From DATFES01 sp035457725 (GTDB lineage: Bacteria > Pseudomonadota > Alphaproteobacteria > CACIAM-22H2), in NCBI GenBank assembly GCA_035457725.1, contig DATIBC010000108.1:1-11276 (forward strand): DNA of 11,276 bases, written 5' to 3'. The notes under the pieces were generated by a model that saw only the letters and a list, made by a program, of their open reading frames with translations, made no database searches and was not told the origin of the DNA. Shown here piece after piece: positions 1 through 7,104 of the stretch. The translations under genes were made by a program, and so were the position numbers. Within the stretch, counting starts at the first letter, position 1. Each line of letters opens with the position of its first letter.

Positions 1-241
1 CGCCAAACCGTGCCTCGCGGCCGGCGAGTTCGGGATGGGCGCGCAGCAGCGCGATTTGCGCGGCCGGTGGCTGTGCCCGCACGTGGTCGACCATCGCGTT
101 ATGCAGGGTGTCAAGCGAAGCGAACGGTCTTTTTCGCCATACTGCTTCGGCGACCCATGGCGAATGCTCGAAAATACCGCCGACGGCGGCGACGAAACTG
201 GCGCGATCGAGCGCGTTGAGCGTCTTCATGTCGATTGGCAT
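1..241 (-). CDS. uraD: OHCU decarboxylase, 5' part (gene cut by window edge)
   Basis: Reading the minus strand from ATG at 241 gives 80 codons of an open frame that leaves the window. 2-oxo-4-hydroxy-4-carboxy-5-ureidoimidazoline decarboxylase converts OHCU to S-allantoin, the last step of urate oxidation in the cytoplasm. Seen: an N-terminal helix region ending in FEHSPWVAE (about residues 24-32) and the family signature RAHPELAG (67-74), whose His69 matches the catalytic His of the family. Full-length members are about 165-170 residues, so roughly half is present. The start is chosen because GAGGAG lies 9 nt upstream; a second in-frame ATG at 229 has no better site. It is divergent from uraH, whose product makes its substrate, which supports the assignment. 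Confidence 0.88.
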   Translation of the reverse strand, partial: MPIDMKTLNALDRASFVAAVGGIFEHSPWVAEAVWRKRPFASLDTLHNAMVDHVRAQPPAAQIALLRAHPELAGREARFG

Positions 242-363
242 CTGGGACCGCTCCTCGGTGCCGTCACGCTGGCCAAGCTTTGGGCAGGTTAACCGTCGTC
301 GCGGCCATGGACAATCGCCGTAGGCTTCTGAAACTATAGCCCGCCAAACGGGGGAAAGCGTCG
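242..363. promoter_or_regulatory. Divergent uraD/uraH intergenic region with operator-like dyads
   Basis: These 122 bp separate two divergent urate-pathway genes and must hold both promoters. Seen: an imperfect inverted repeat at 270-286 (arms TGGCCAA and TTGGGCA around GCT, 6 of 7 positions paired) and a perfect 8-bp palindrome GGTTAACC at 287-294. A -10-like TATAGC at 335-340 lies 24 bp before the uraH start, but a TGGACA at 308-313 is too far upstream (21 bp) to be a good -35 partner. The dyads could bind a local regulator; no regulator gene is in the window. GGGGGAAAG at 350-358 is the likely uraH ribosome binding site. Confidence 0.35.
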
Positions 364-717
364 ATGGCAGGCCGGCTCACCACCCACGTTCTCGATACCG
401 CACATGGCCGGCCTGGAGCCGGAATGACGGTTGAGCTGTACTCGCTGCTTCCCGCGCGCCGACGGCTCAAGACGATCGTGACGAATAGCGACGGCCGCTG
501 CGACGCGCCGCTGCTGGAGGGCGGGGAGTTGGAGGCGGGCGTGTACGAGCTGGTGTTCAAGGCGGGAGATTATTTCCGACTCGCCGGCGAGGTTGACGCC
601 AATCCTGCTTTTCTCGAGGAGATTCCGATTCGCTTCGGCATTGCCCGAACCGACCAGCACTATCACGTGCCGCTGCTCGTATCGCCATATGGCTACACGA
701 CCTATCGCGGAAGCTGA
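364..717 (+). CDS. uraH: 5-hydroxyisourate hydrolase (transthyretin-like)
   Basis: 117-residue HIU hydrolase, which opens the ring of 5-hydroxyisourate (the product of urate oxidation) to give OHCU, the substrate of UraD. Seen: N-terminal THVLDTAHG with His8; Arg45 in TNSDGRCDAP; HYH at 99-101; and the diagnostic C-terminal tetrapeptide YRGS. The conserved His, Arg, His and the YRGS tail form the active site at the tetramer interface in characterised family members, so this copy looks fully active. Length is typical, and there is no signal peptide, so it is cytoplasmic. The ATG at 364 follows a GGGGGAAAG element. It is the first gene of the plus-strand operon; the aminotransferase starts 7 nt after its stop. 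Compare the divergent paralogue at 5949-6305. Confidence 0.95.
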   Translation: MAGRLTTHVLDTAHGRPGAGMTVELYSLLPARRRLKTIVTNSDGRCDAPLLEGGELEAGVYELVFKAGDYFRLAGEVDANPAFLEEIPIRFGIARTDQHYHVPLLVSPYGYTTYRGS

Positions 718-724
718 CCGAAAA

Positions 725-2002
725 ATGGACGCGCCGCGGCCCGCCAACGACCTGTTCGACGATCTCGATCCCGCGCCCCGCCTGCTCATGGGGCCGGGGC
801 CGATCAACGTCGATCCGCGGGTCCTGCGCGCGATGTCGATGCCGCTGCTGGGGCAATTCGACCCCCAGTTCACCCGTTATATGAACGAGACTATGGCGCT
901 CTATCGTGCGGTATTTCAGACCTTGAACCGCTGGACGTTGCTGGTCGACGGAACGGCGCGCGCCGGAATCGAGGCGATCCTGGTGTCGATCATCGAGCCT
1001 GGCGATCGCGTGCTGGTGCCGATCTTCGGGCGCTTCGGCCATTTGCTCGCCGAAATCGCCGCGCGCGCCGGCGGCGAGGTGCGCACGCTCGAGACCGAGT
1101 GGGGGACTGTCTTTCCACCCGAGCACATCGTGAAGTCGATCGCCGACTTTCGGCCGCGGGTCGTGGCGATGGTGCACGGCGACACCTCGACGACGATGGC
1201 GCAGCCATTCGATGGCATCGGTCTTGCCTGCCGCGAGCACGATGCGTTGCTCTATGTCGACGCCACCGCCACGCTCGGCGGCGTCGATTTCCCGGTCGAT
1301 GCCTGGCGCATCGACGCCGCCTCGGCCGGATTGCAGAAATGCCTCGCCGGTCCGCCCGGATCGGCGCCGATCACCTTCAACGAGCGCGTCGTCGAGCGTG
1401 TCTTGCGGCGCAAGCATGTCGAGCAAGGTATTCGACCGCCGGGATTCGTCGCCGGCGAAGGTTCGCGAATCCGCTCGAACTATTTCGACCTGCCGATGCT
1501 CATGGATTATTGGGGCGAGGCGCGCCTCAATCACCACACCGAAGCCACCAACATGCTTTACGCGGCGCGCGAATGCGCGCGGCTGGCGCTCAAGGAGGGC
1601 CTCGCCGCGCGCTTCGAGCGTCACAAACTGGGAAGTCGAGCCTTGTGCGCGGGTCTCGAGGCGATGAGGCTCCGGATATTTGGCGACCCGATGTACAAGA
1701 TGGCCAACGTAACCGCAGTCCATGTTCCGGACGGCGTCGTCGGGGACGGCGTCCGGGCGAGCATGCTAGAGGATTTCGGCATCGAGATCGGCACGTCGTT
1801 CGGGCCGCTACGCGGAAAAATTTGGCGGATCGGCACCATGGGCTACAACTGCCGCAAGCAGGCCGTGCTCGTCACGCTGGCCGCGCTCGAGGCTGCGCTC
1901 GCGGGGGCCGGATACAAGCCGGCCAACGGCGAGGGCGTGGCGGCGGCGCTCGACGTGTACCGGCCGGGCAAAGGCAAGCCGGCTGCTACCCTCGCCGACT
2001 AG
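725..2002 (+). CDS. pucG: Class V PLP aminotransferase, probable (S)-ureidoglycine-glyoxylate transaminase
   Basis: 425-residue fold-type I PLP enzyme of the alanine-glyoxylate/serine-pyruvate aminotransferase family. Seen: glycine-rich start RLLMGPGPINVDPRV; HGDTSTT near 157-163; the Asp of LYVDATATLGG (Asp179), which contacts the PLP ring nitrogen; the Schiff-base Lys205 in LQKCLAGPPGSAP; NYFDL with Asn252; and Arg368 in WRIGTMGYN, which binds the substrate carboxylate. The setting in a urate operon and the NYFDL..MDYW segment favour the ureidoglycine-glyoxylate transaminase branch (PucG/HpxJ), which makes glycine and oxalurate, over ordinary alanine-glyoxylate transaminase; this choice is inference. 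The ATG at 725 is preferred because the frame extended to 593 would run inside uraH and adds a tail unlike the family. GGAAG at 709-713 may serve as ribosome binding site. Confidence 0.85.
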   Translation: MDAPRPANDLFDDLDPAPRLLMGPGPINVDPRVLRAMSMPLLGQFDPQFTRYMNETMALYRAVFQTLNRWTLLVDGTARAGIEAILVSIIEPGDRVLVPIFGRFGHLLAEIAARAGGEVRTLETEWGTVFPPEHIVKSIADFRPRVVAMVHGDTSTTMAQPFDGIGLACREHDALLYVDATATLGGVDFPVDAWRIDAASAGLQKCLAGPPGSAPITFNERVVERVLRRKHVEQGIRPPGFVAGEGSRIRSNYFDLPMLMDYWGEARLNHHTEATNMLYAARECARLALKEGLAARFERHKLGSRALCAGLEAMRLRIFGDPMYKMANVTAVHVPDGVVGDGVRASMLEDFGIEIGTSFGPLRGKIWRIGTMGYNCRKQAVLVTLAALEAALAGAGYKPANGEGVAAALDVYRPGKGKPAATLAD

Positions 2003-2062
2003 GATCGGGCCGGCTTGGCGTTGAATTTGCAAGGGAAGATCGGCGCCGGGCAACAATGCGCG

Positions 2063-3172
2063 ATGCGAGCGGAGATCAAGGGAGTGATTGCGGGCGGACA
2101 CACGTTGACGATCGAGCATGTCACGCAGCGCTTCGGCCCGCTGACCGCGGTTCGCGACGTGTCGCTGACGGTCAATCCCGGCGAATTCGTCGCCTTGCTC
2201 GGCCCCAGCGGCTGTGGCAAGTCGACGCTGCTCCGGGTCATCGCCGGATTCCTCGCGCAGAGCGAGGGACATGTGCGTGTCGACGGGAGGTCGGTCGACG
2301 GCGTGCCGCCCAATCGACGCGGGATCGGCATTGTCTTCCAGAACTACGCGCTTTTCCCGCACATGACGGTGGCGGCCAATCTCGCCTATGGGCTCGAGGC
2401 GCGCGGAATGAGACGGACGGCCGTTGCCGAGCGTGTCGATGCGATGCTCGCTCTGGTGCGGATGGCCGGCCTCGCCGGACGTTACCCGAGCCAGCTTTCA
2501 GGCGGGCAACAACAGCGCATTGCGCTCGCCCGTGCGCTCGCAGTTGGCCCGCGTATAATGCTGCTCGACGAGCCGTTTGGCGCGCTCGACAAGAACCTGC
2601 GCTTCGACATGCAGATCGAAATCAAGCGCCTGCAGCGCGAAACCGGCGTCACGTCGATCATGGTCACGCACGACCAGGAGGAGGCGCTTAGCATGGCCGA
2701 TCGTATCGCCGTCATGAACGCCGGCGCGGTCGAGCAATATGCGTCGCCCATCGAGGTCTACGACCGGCCGGCGAGCCTGTTCGTCAATCAGTTCGTCGGC
2801 ACGACCAACCTGCTGCCCGGACGAGTGGCGGGGCGGCGCCACGGCGGGTTCGAAGTGGTGCTCGATTGCGGCGCGGCGCTTGCCGTGCCGTCGGCCGGAG
2901 GACACGCCTCCGGCGCCCAGATCTACCTGACGGTTCGGCCCGAGCATCTCCGCCTTGTCGACGCGCCGGCGGCCGACCGTATCGCGGCGAGCGTCCGGAC
3001 CGTGATTCCGATCGGTTCATCGGTGGTCTTCGATGTCGTCGCCGACGACGCGACCGCGGTCAAGGTGATGCAATCGCGCGACAGCGGCTTCTCGGCGCCG
3101 GCGCCAGGCTCGCGCGTATTCGTCGAGCCGCGATCGCCGGGGATGTGCCTAATCTTCCCGCAACCGCATTGA
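2063..3172 (+). CDS. ABC importer ATPase, PotA-type (spermidine/putrescine/Fe3+ class)
   Basis: 369-residue ATP-binding subunit. Seen, numbered from ATG 2063: Walker A GPSGCGKST (47-55), Q-loop Gln93 in VFQNYALFPH, signature LSGGQQQR (145-152), Walker B IMLLDEP (165-171), H-loop His203 in MVTHDQEEA, then a C-terminal TOBE-type domain (about 240-369). The YALFPHMTV segment and the TOBE extension are typical of the PotA/UgpC/FbpC class. It would power import through the two permeases encoded at 4266-5937. The start is uncertain: ATG 2063 lacks a clear ribosome site; GTG 2084 has GGAG 9 nt upstream and also keeps the whole domain; TTG 2015 is less likely. It follows the aminotransferase by 60 bp and leads to the binding-protein gene 17 bp later. 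The substrate cannot be read from the ATPase. Confidence 0.92.
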   Translation: MRAEIKGVIAGGHTLTIEHVTQRFGPLTAVRDVSLTVNPGEFVALLGPSGCGKSTLLRVIAGFLAQSEGHVRVDGRSVDGVPPNRRGIGIVFQNYALFPHMTVAANLAYGLEARGMRRTAVAERVDAMLALVRMAGLAGRYPSQLSGGQQQRIALARALAVGPRIMLLDEPFGALDKNLRFDMQIEIKRLQRETGVTSIMVTHDQEEALSMADRIAVMNAGAVEQYASPIEVYDRPASLFVNQFVGTTNLLPGRVAGRRHGGFEVVLDCGAALAVPSAGGHASGAQIYLTVRPEHLRLVDAPAADRIAASVRTVIPIGSSVVFDVVADDATAVKVMQSRDSGFSAPAPGSRVFVEPRSPGMCLIFPQPH

Positions 3173-3189
3173 CACGGAAGGAGCGTGCC

Positions 3190-4248
3190 ATGACCGGATC
3201 CGACATTCGACGCAGAGCCATTCTCGGCGCGGGAATCGCCGCCGGCGCGCTTGCCGCCCTGCCACGGCGGCTCGGCGCCCAATCGCAGAACCTTGTCGTG
3301 TCGACATTTCCTGGGACGTGGAACGAGGCGCATCGCGAAATTCTCGCGCCCTACTTCCGAAAGCAGACCGGCGCAAGCGTGACGCAAACGATTCTTCTCG
3401 CGACCGATCAGGTGACGCGCCTACAGGCTGCTCAGGCGGGAAAGAATCCGCCGCCCTTCGATGTGTCGATTCTCGACGAAGGCCCGCTGCTCGACGCAGT
3501 CAAGGCCGGGGTATTGGAGAAATTTCCGGTCGACAAATCGGAGCATTTCAAGGACCTGCTGCCGCCCTTCCAAGACGAATGGGGCCCCAAGATATCGATC
3601 CAGGTGATCGGTATCGGCTACAACCCGAAGAAGATCAAGACGCCGCCGAAATCTTGGGACGACCTGTGGAACCCCGCCTATAAGGGGCGGGTGGGACTGA
3701 CCGCGCTCAACTCCTCGCTGGGCATGGCGTTCATGGTCGACCTGGCGCGCGTGCGTGGCGGGTCCGAAACGGCGATCGAGCCCGCCTTCAAGGCGTTGCG
3801 TGAACTGCTGCCCAATGTCGGCGCGATCTCGGCCAATCTCGGGGCGCATGCCGCGCTGTTCCAGCAGGAGCAGGTCGACATCGCGCCATACAACTTCAAC
3901 TTCGTGCAAACCCTGAAGGAGAAAGGTGTCGACGTCGAGTTCGTCAAGCCGCAGACCGGCGCCGCTGCATGGCGCACCAGCTTGCACATCGTCAAGGGCG
4001 CGACGTTGCCCGATCTGGCGCTCAAATACATCGATGGACATATTGCGCCCGAGGTCCAAAGCGAGATGCAGAAATCGCCGTTCTTCGTGATTCCAACCAA
4101 CCGCAAGGTGAGCATCGGCGAGCGGGTGGCGAAGAACATCGCCGCCACCCCTGACGATTTCGGCAAGCTGGTCTGGCAGGATTGGTCCAAGATCAACCAG
4201 CAGCGCGGTGAATGGATCGAGCGGTTCAACCGCGAGATTAAGCTTTAG
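3190..4248 (+). CDS. Periplasmic solute-binding protein, PotD-like family 1
   Basis: 352-residue extracellular solute-binding protein for the PotA-type importer. The ATG follows a strong GGAAGGAG site with 6 nt spacing. The N-terminus has a twin-arginine-like signal: RR at 8-9 followed by AIL, a hydrophobic stretch to about residue 24, then likely cleavage after LGAQ near 32-36. This suggests export folded through Tat. The mature part begins NLVVSTFPGTWNE, the first beta-strand of family 1 binding proteins, and continues with the usual two-lobe pattern (PFDVSILDEG, GIGYNPKKI, PKSWDDLWNP, YKGRVG). This resembles PotD and related polyamine, thiamine or iron-chelate binders. Its place inside a urate-catabolism operon suggests a purine-related or other nitrogen compound as ligand, but that is inference. 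Confidence 0.92.
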   Translation: MTGSDIRRRAILGAGIAAGALAALPRRLGAQSQNLVVSTFPGTWNEAHREILAPYFRKQTGASVTQTILLATDQVTRLQAAQAGKNPPPFDVSILDEGPLLDAVKAGVLEKFPVDKSEHFKDLLPPFQDEWGPKISIQVIGIGYNPKKIKTPPKSWDDLWNPAYKGRVGLTALNSSLGMAFMVDLARVRGGSETAIEPAFKALRELLPNVGAISANLGAHAALFQQEQVDIAPYNFNFVQTLKEKGVDVEFVKPQTGAAAWRTSLHIVKGATLPDLALKYIDGHIAPEVQSEMQKSPFFVIPTNRKVSIGERVAKNIAATPDDFGKLVWQDWSKINQQRGEWIERFNREIKL

Positions 4249-4265
4249 GCACCGGGGCCGGGGCG

Positions 4266-5129
4266 TTGGTCGGGCGGCGTTTCCTCCAACTCTTTGCGTT
4301 GGCCGAGTGGCAGCTAATACTGCCGCTCGGTCTGTTTTTTCTCGCTTTCTTCCTCGCGCCGCTCGTGGTTCTGGTCGTGCTCAGCTTTCAAACCGAGATA
4401 AGCCTGGGGCGATTCACCGGCGTGCACTACGGAAAGTTTCTAGGCGACGCGTTCAGCCTGGGCATTCTATGGGATACCATGGTCCTCGGCGTCGAGGTGA
4501 CGATGGTCTGTGCCCTGTTCGGAATCCCGCTCGCCTGGATCAGCGCGCGCGCCAGCCCGCGATTCCAGCCGGTGCTGCTGTTTCTTGTCGTCCTGCCGAT
4601 TCTCACCAGTGTCGTCGTTCGTACGTTCGCGTGGATCGTCATACTTGGCCGCCAGGGCGTGATGAACAAGACGCTGATCTGGCTCGGCTTGGTCGACGAG
4701 CCATTGCGCCTCCTTTTCAGCGAGTTCGGCGTGGTGATGGTGCTGGCACAAGTCCAGATGCCATTGATGGTTCTGCCTGTGCTGACGACGATGCAGCGCC
4801 TCGACCCGAACCTGATCGATGCCTCGGCGGCGCTTGGCGCCGGGCAGTGGCGGACATTCTTGCGCGTCGTCCTTCCACTGAGCCTGCCAGGCATCGTCGC
4901 GGGGGCAATCCTCGTCTTCGCCGCTTGCGTCACCGCGTTTGTGACCCAGACCCTGATCGGCGGAGCGAGGCTCGTCTACATGCCGCTATACATCTACCAG
5001 CAGGCGATCGGCGCGAACAATTGGCCGTTCGCGGCGGCTATTTCGGTCGTTTTCCTCGTCTGTGTCTTGTTCGCGATCTACCTTCTCAGCCTCGTCGGCC
5101 GCGCCAGTCGCGGATACGTCCATGCCTAG
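4266..5129 (+). CDS. ABC importer permease, PotB-type
   Basis: 287-residue inner-membrane permease. Seen: a hydrophobic helix at about 17-40 (LILPLGLFFLAFFLAP), further helices at about 70-90, 95-125 and 150-175, and two near the C-terminus, for about six in all. The EAA loop that contacts the ATPase is DASAALGAGQWRTFLRVVLP, beginning at residue 185. This is the first of a paired set of permeases, as in PotB/PotC. The start codon is TTG at 4266, 17 bp after the binding-protein stop; no ATG or GTG lies between the upstream in-frame stop (4239) and the first helix, and TTG 4299 would be the next choice. The 3' end overlaps the next permease by 8 bp, indicating coupled translation. Confidence 0.9.
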   Translation: MVGRRFLQLFALAEWQLILPLGLFFLAFFLAPLVVLVVLSFQTEISLGRFTGVHYGKFLGDAFSLGILWDTMVLGVEVTMVCALFGIPLAWISARASPRFQPVLLFLVVLPILTSVVVRTFAWIVILGRQGVMNKTLIWLGLVDEPLRLLFSEFGVVMVLAQVQMPLMVLPVLTTMQRLDPNLIDASAALGAGQWRTFLRVVLPLSLPGIVAGAILVFAACVTAFVTQTLIGGARLVYMPLYIYQQAIGANNWPFAAAISVVFLVCVLFAIYLLSLVGRASRGYVHA

Positions 5130-5937
5130 GGCGCTCCGCCTCGATCTCGACGCGCTGTCGTTCAATGGCGCGATAGGCTTCGTCGGCGCGGTTGCGGTGT
5201 TCTTTCTTGTCGCGCCGACGATCATCGTCGTCCTCACCTCGTTCACCAGCTCGGCGGCGCTCCGTTTTCCGCCCGACGGATACAGCCTGCGCTGGTATCT
5301 GGCGCTGGTCGACGCCGATCAGATGCAGCGCGCCGCGCTGACCAGCCTGGTGGTGGCGTCGCTGGCAACCGCCGGGTCGGTGGTGCTCGGGGCGACCGCG
5401 GCGCTCGGTCTTGCCAGCGTCCGCGGCCGGTGGATGCGCGCGATCGACGCGCTTTTCATGTCGCCGCTGCTGCTGCCGGCGCTGGCCTTCGGGTTCGCGG
5501 GTCTGATTTTCTTCAACCTTGTCGGCTATGGCCTGTCACTTCCCACGCTCATCATTGGCCACGTGGTGGTCTGCGTGCCGTTCGTCGTCCGCACGACGCT
5601 CGCCGCGTTGACGCAGCTGGATCCGGCGCTGATCGAAGCCTCGCGAAGCCTCGGCGCCGGCTGGTTCTACACCGTCCGACGCGTGACGCTGCCGATCATC
5701 GCGCGGGGCGTCGGCGCCGGGGCGTTTCTCGCCTTCATGGCGTCGTTCGACAACGTTCCAGTTTCGCTTTTCCTGTCCGACGCGCGGACCGAAGTGTTGC
5801 CGATCCATCTCTGGGAGATCATCGAGACGAATCTCGACGTTCGCACTGCCGCGGCGTCGGGCGTACTCATCGTGTTTACTGTCGTGGTGATGGTTGTCGC
5901 CGAGCGTTTCGCCGGCCTGTCCAAGCAGTTGCGCTGA
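5122..5937 (+). CDS. ABC importer permease, PotC-type
   Basis: 271-residue second permease of the PotABCD-type importer. Seen: a first helix at about 15-37 (FVGAVAVFFLVAPTIIVVL), the periplasmic motif FPPDGYSLRWY typical of PotC-like subunits, more helices through about 65-155, the EAA loop EASRSLGAGWFYTVRRVTLP beginning at residue 172, and a last helix at about 240-260. The ATG at 5122 overlaps the end of the upstream permease, a usual arrangement for permease pairs; the longer frame back to 5062 would lie deep inside that gene and adds no membrane segment. The stop is 11 bp before the second hydroxyisourate-hydrolase-like gene, so that gene is almost surely on the same transcript. Confidence 0.9.
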   Translation: MPRALRLDLDALSFNGAIGFVGAVAVFFLVAPTIIVVLTSFTSSAALRFPPDGYSLRWYLALVDADQMQRAALTSLVVASLATAGSVVLGATAALGLASVRGRWMRAIDALFMSPLLLPALAFGFAGLIFFNLVGYGLSLPTLIIGHVVVCVPFVVRTTLAALTQLDPALIEASRSLGAGWFYTVRRVTLPIIARGVGAGAFLAFMASFDNVPVSLFLSDARTEVLPIHLWEIIETNLDVRTAAASGVLIVFTVVVMVVAERFAGLSKQLR

Positions 5938-5948
5938 GGAATCGGGCT

Positions 5949-6305
5949 ATGCCGGGAATATCGGTGCACGTGATCGATGTCGCCAACGGCGAGCCGGCGC
6001 GCGGCATGCGTGTCGAGATGTACGAGATCAGGCCCGACGGATCGCGCCGCAAGGTTGGCGAAGGGACCGTCGGAGAGAACGGCTCGTTCGACCACCCGAT
6101 GACGCACGGCGAAGGGATTACCGCCGGGACCTACGAGGCGGAGCTTCATGTCGGTGGATATTACCGCGCGCGCAGCCCGAGCGACGCGGCGCCGGCTTTT
6201 CTCGATACCGTGCCGTTCCGTTTCATGGTGATGGACGCGGGCGCCCATTACCACCTGCCGTTCAAGGTTTCGCCCTGGGGACTGTCAGTCTGGCGAGGCC
6301 GTTAG
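5949..6305 (+). CDS. Divergent 5-hydroxyisourate hydrolase-like protein (second transthyretin-like paralogue)
   Basis: 118-residue transthyretin-like protein, the last gene of the plus-strand operon, with GAGGA 8 nt before the ATG. It aligns end to end with the uraH product at 364-717. Shared: HVIDVANG with His7, the YEAELHVGGYYRA strand, AFLDTVPFRF, and HYH at 100-102 followed by SPWG. Different: the conserved Arg of the DGR motif (Arg45 in the first copy) is Ser46 here, and the C-terminal YRGS is WRGR (115-118), losing both the Tyr and the Ser. In characterised HIU hydrolases the Arg and YRGS tail line the active site. The protein may therefore hydrolyse a related ring, such as a substituted hydroxyisourate, or have a binding role. 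There is no signal peptide. The family call is firm; the activity is open. Confidence 0.85.
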   Translation: MPGISVHVIDVANGEPARGMRVEMYEIRPDGSRRKVGEGTVGENGSFDHPMTHGEGITAGTYEAELHVGGYYRARSPSDAAPAFLDTVPFRFMVMDAGAHYHLPFKVSPWGLSVWRGR

Positions 6306-6322
6306 CGCGGCGTCGTCGCGCT
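6304..6322. terminator. Short dyad between convergent operons
   Basis: An inverted repeat, arms AGCGCG (6304-6309) and CGCGCT (6317-6322), extends inward by a GU pair and a GC pair to a 3-nt loop. It overlaps the stop codon region of the UraH-like gene and abuts the stop of the minus-strand permease, so it could act on transcripts from both sides. No U-tract follows on either strand, so intrinsic termination is doubtful. Confidence 0.25.
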
Positions 6323-7104
6323 CAGCCGCCCGTGGCGAACCCGCTGTCCATTCCGCGGGTCGCCCAGTGGGTGAATCGGCGCTCGAGCAAGGCTGCCACG
6401 GCGTACATGCCGATGCCGAGCGCGGCCACGACCAACAACCCTGCGAAGACGAGAGGTACGCGGAACGACGAACTCGCCGACAGCATCAGGTAGCCGATAC
6501 CCTCGTTGCTCGCCACGGTTTCCGAAATGACGGAGCCGACGAAGGCAAGCGTGATCGCCACCTTGAGCGACGCGAAGAAATATGGCATCGAGCGCGGAAG
6601 GCCGATTTTGAGCAGGATGTCGAGCTTGCGCGCGCCAAGCGACCGCAGCACGTCCTTTAGTTCCGGCTCGATCGTCGCGATTCCGGTGGCGACGTTGACG
6701 ACGATGGGGAAGAACGAGATGAGAAACGCGGTAATGATCGCCGGCACCGTGCCGATGCCGAACCACAGGATCAGCACCGGAACGATCGCCACCTTGGGGA
6801 TCGAGTTGAAGCCGACCAGAATCGGATTGAGCGCGGCATAGAGCAGGGCCGAAGTGCCGACGGCCACGCCGAGCGCCAGGCCGAAAGCGACGGCGATCAG
6901 GAACCCGACAACGGTCGTGTACATCGTGTGGCTGGCGTTCTTCCAAATTCCGGGCCAGTACTGAATCAGTGCCTCGACCGATTTGCTCGGCGCCGGCAAG
7001 ATGAACTCGGGCACGTCGAACAGGCGGCAGCCGGCCTCCCAGAGCGCAAACAGCAGGATCCCCGCGACCCAGGGGGCGACGATGCGTCGCGCACGCGGGC
7101 TCAT
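6322..7104 (-). CDS. ABC importer permease, NitT/TauT type (SsuC/TauC-like)
   Basis: 260-residue inner-membrane permease. Seen: first helix at about 9-24, then FILPAPSKSVEAL (34-46), the hallmark segment after helix 1 in SsuC/TauC-like permeases; helices at about 62-82, 105-115 and 120-140; the EAA loop IEPELKDVLRSLGARK..LPRSMPYF (about 145-176); helices at about 185-195 and 218-236. In this class a single permease gene serves as a homodimer, which fits the absence of a second one here. The ATG overlaps the ATPase stop (ATGA at 7101-7104), so the two are translationally coupled. It is the third gene of the minus-strand operon. Relatives import sulfonates, nitrate, thiamine precursors or pyrimidines; the substrate here is unknown. 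Confidence 0.92.
   Translation of the reverse strand: MSPRARRIVAPWVAGILLFALWEAGCRLFDVPEFILPAPSKSVEALIQYWPGIWKNASHTMYTTVVGFLIAVAFGLALGVAVGTSALLYAALNPILVGFNSIPKVAIVPVLILWFGIGTVPAIITAFLISFFPIVVNVATGIATIEPELKDVLRSLGARKLDILLKIGLPRSMPYFFASLKVAITLAFVGSVISETVASNEGIGYLMLSASSSFRVPLVFAGLLVVAALGIGMYAVAALLERRFTHWATRGMDSGFATGG

Noticed and set aside
593..724. N-terminal extension of the aminotransferase to an upstream start
   Set aside because: It lies inside uraH in another frame and encodes a tail unlike the family; ATG 725 gives the normal N-terminus.
557..1723. Long minus-strand open frame opposite the aminotransferase
   Set aside because: Arg/His/Asp-rich translation without domain motifs; an antisense shadow of a well-supported gene in GC-rich DNA.
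1099..2691. 530-codon plus-strand frame spanning the aminotransferase and ATPase
   Set aside because: It overlaps two genes with intact catalytic motifs and has an Arg-rich, low-complexity translation.
2866..3189. Upstream extension of the family 1 binding protein
   Set aside because: It overlaps the ATPase gene; the strong GGAAGGAG site and the signal peptide fix the start at 3190.
4208..5176. 322-codon plus-strand frame over the PotB-type permease
   Set aside because: Arg/Pro-rich shadow; the overlapping frame encodes a proper permease with an EAA loop.
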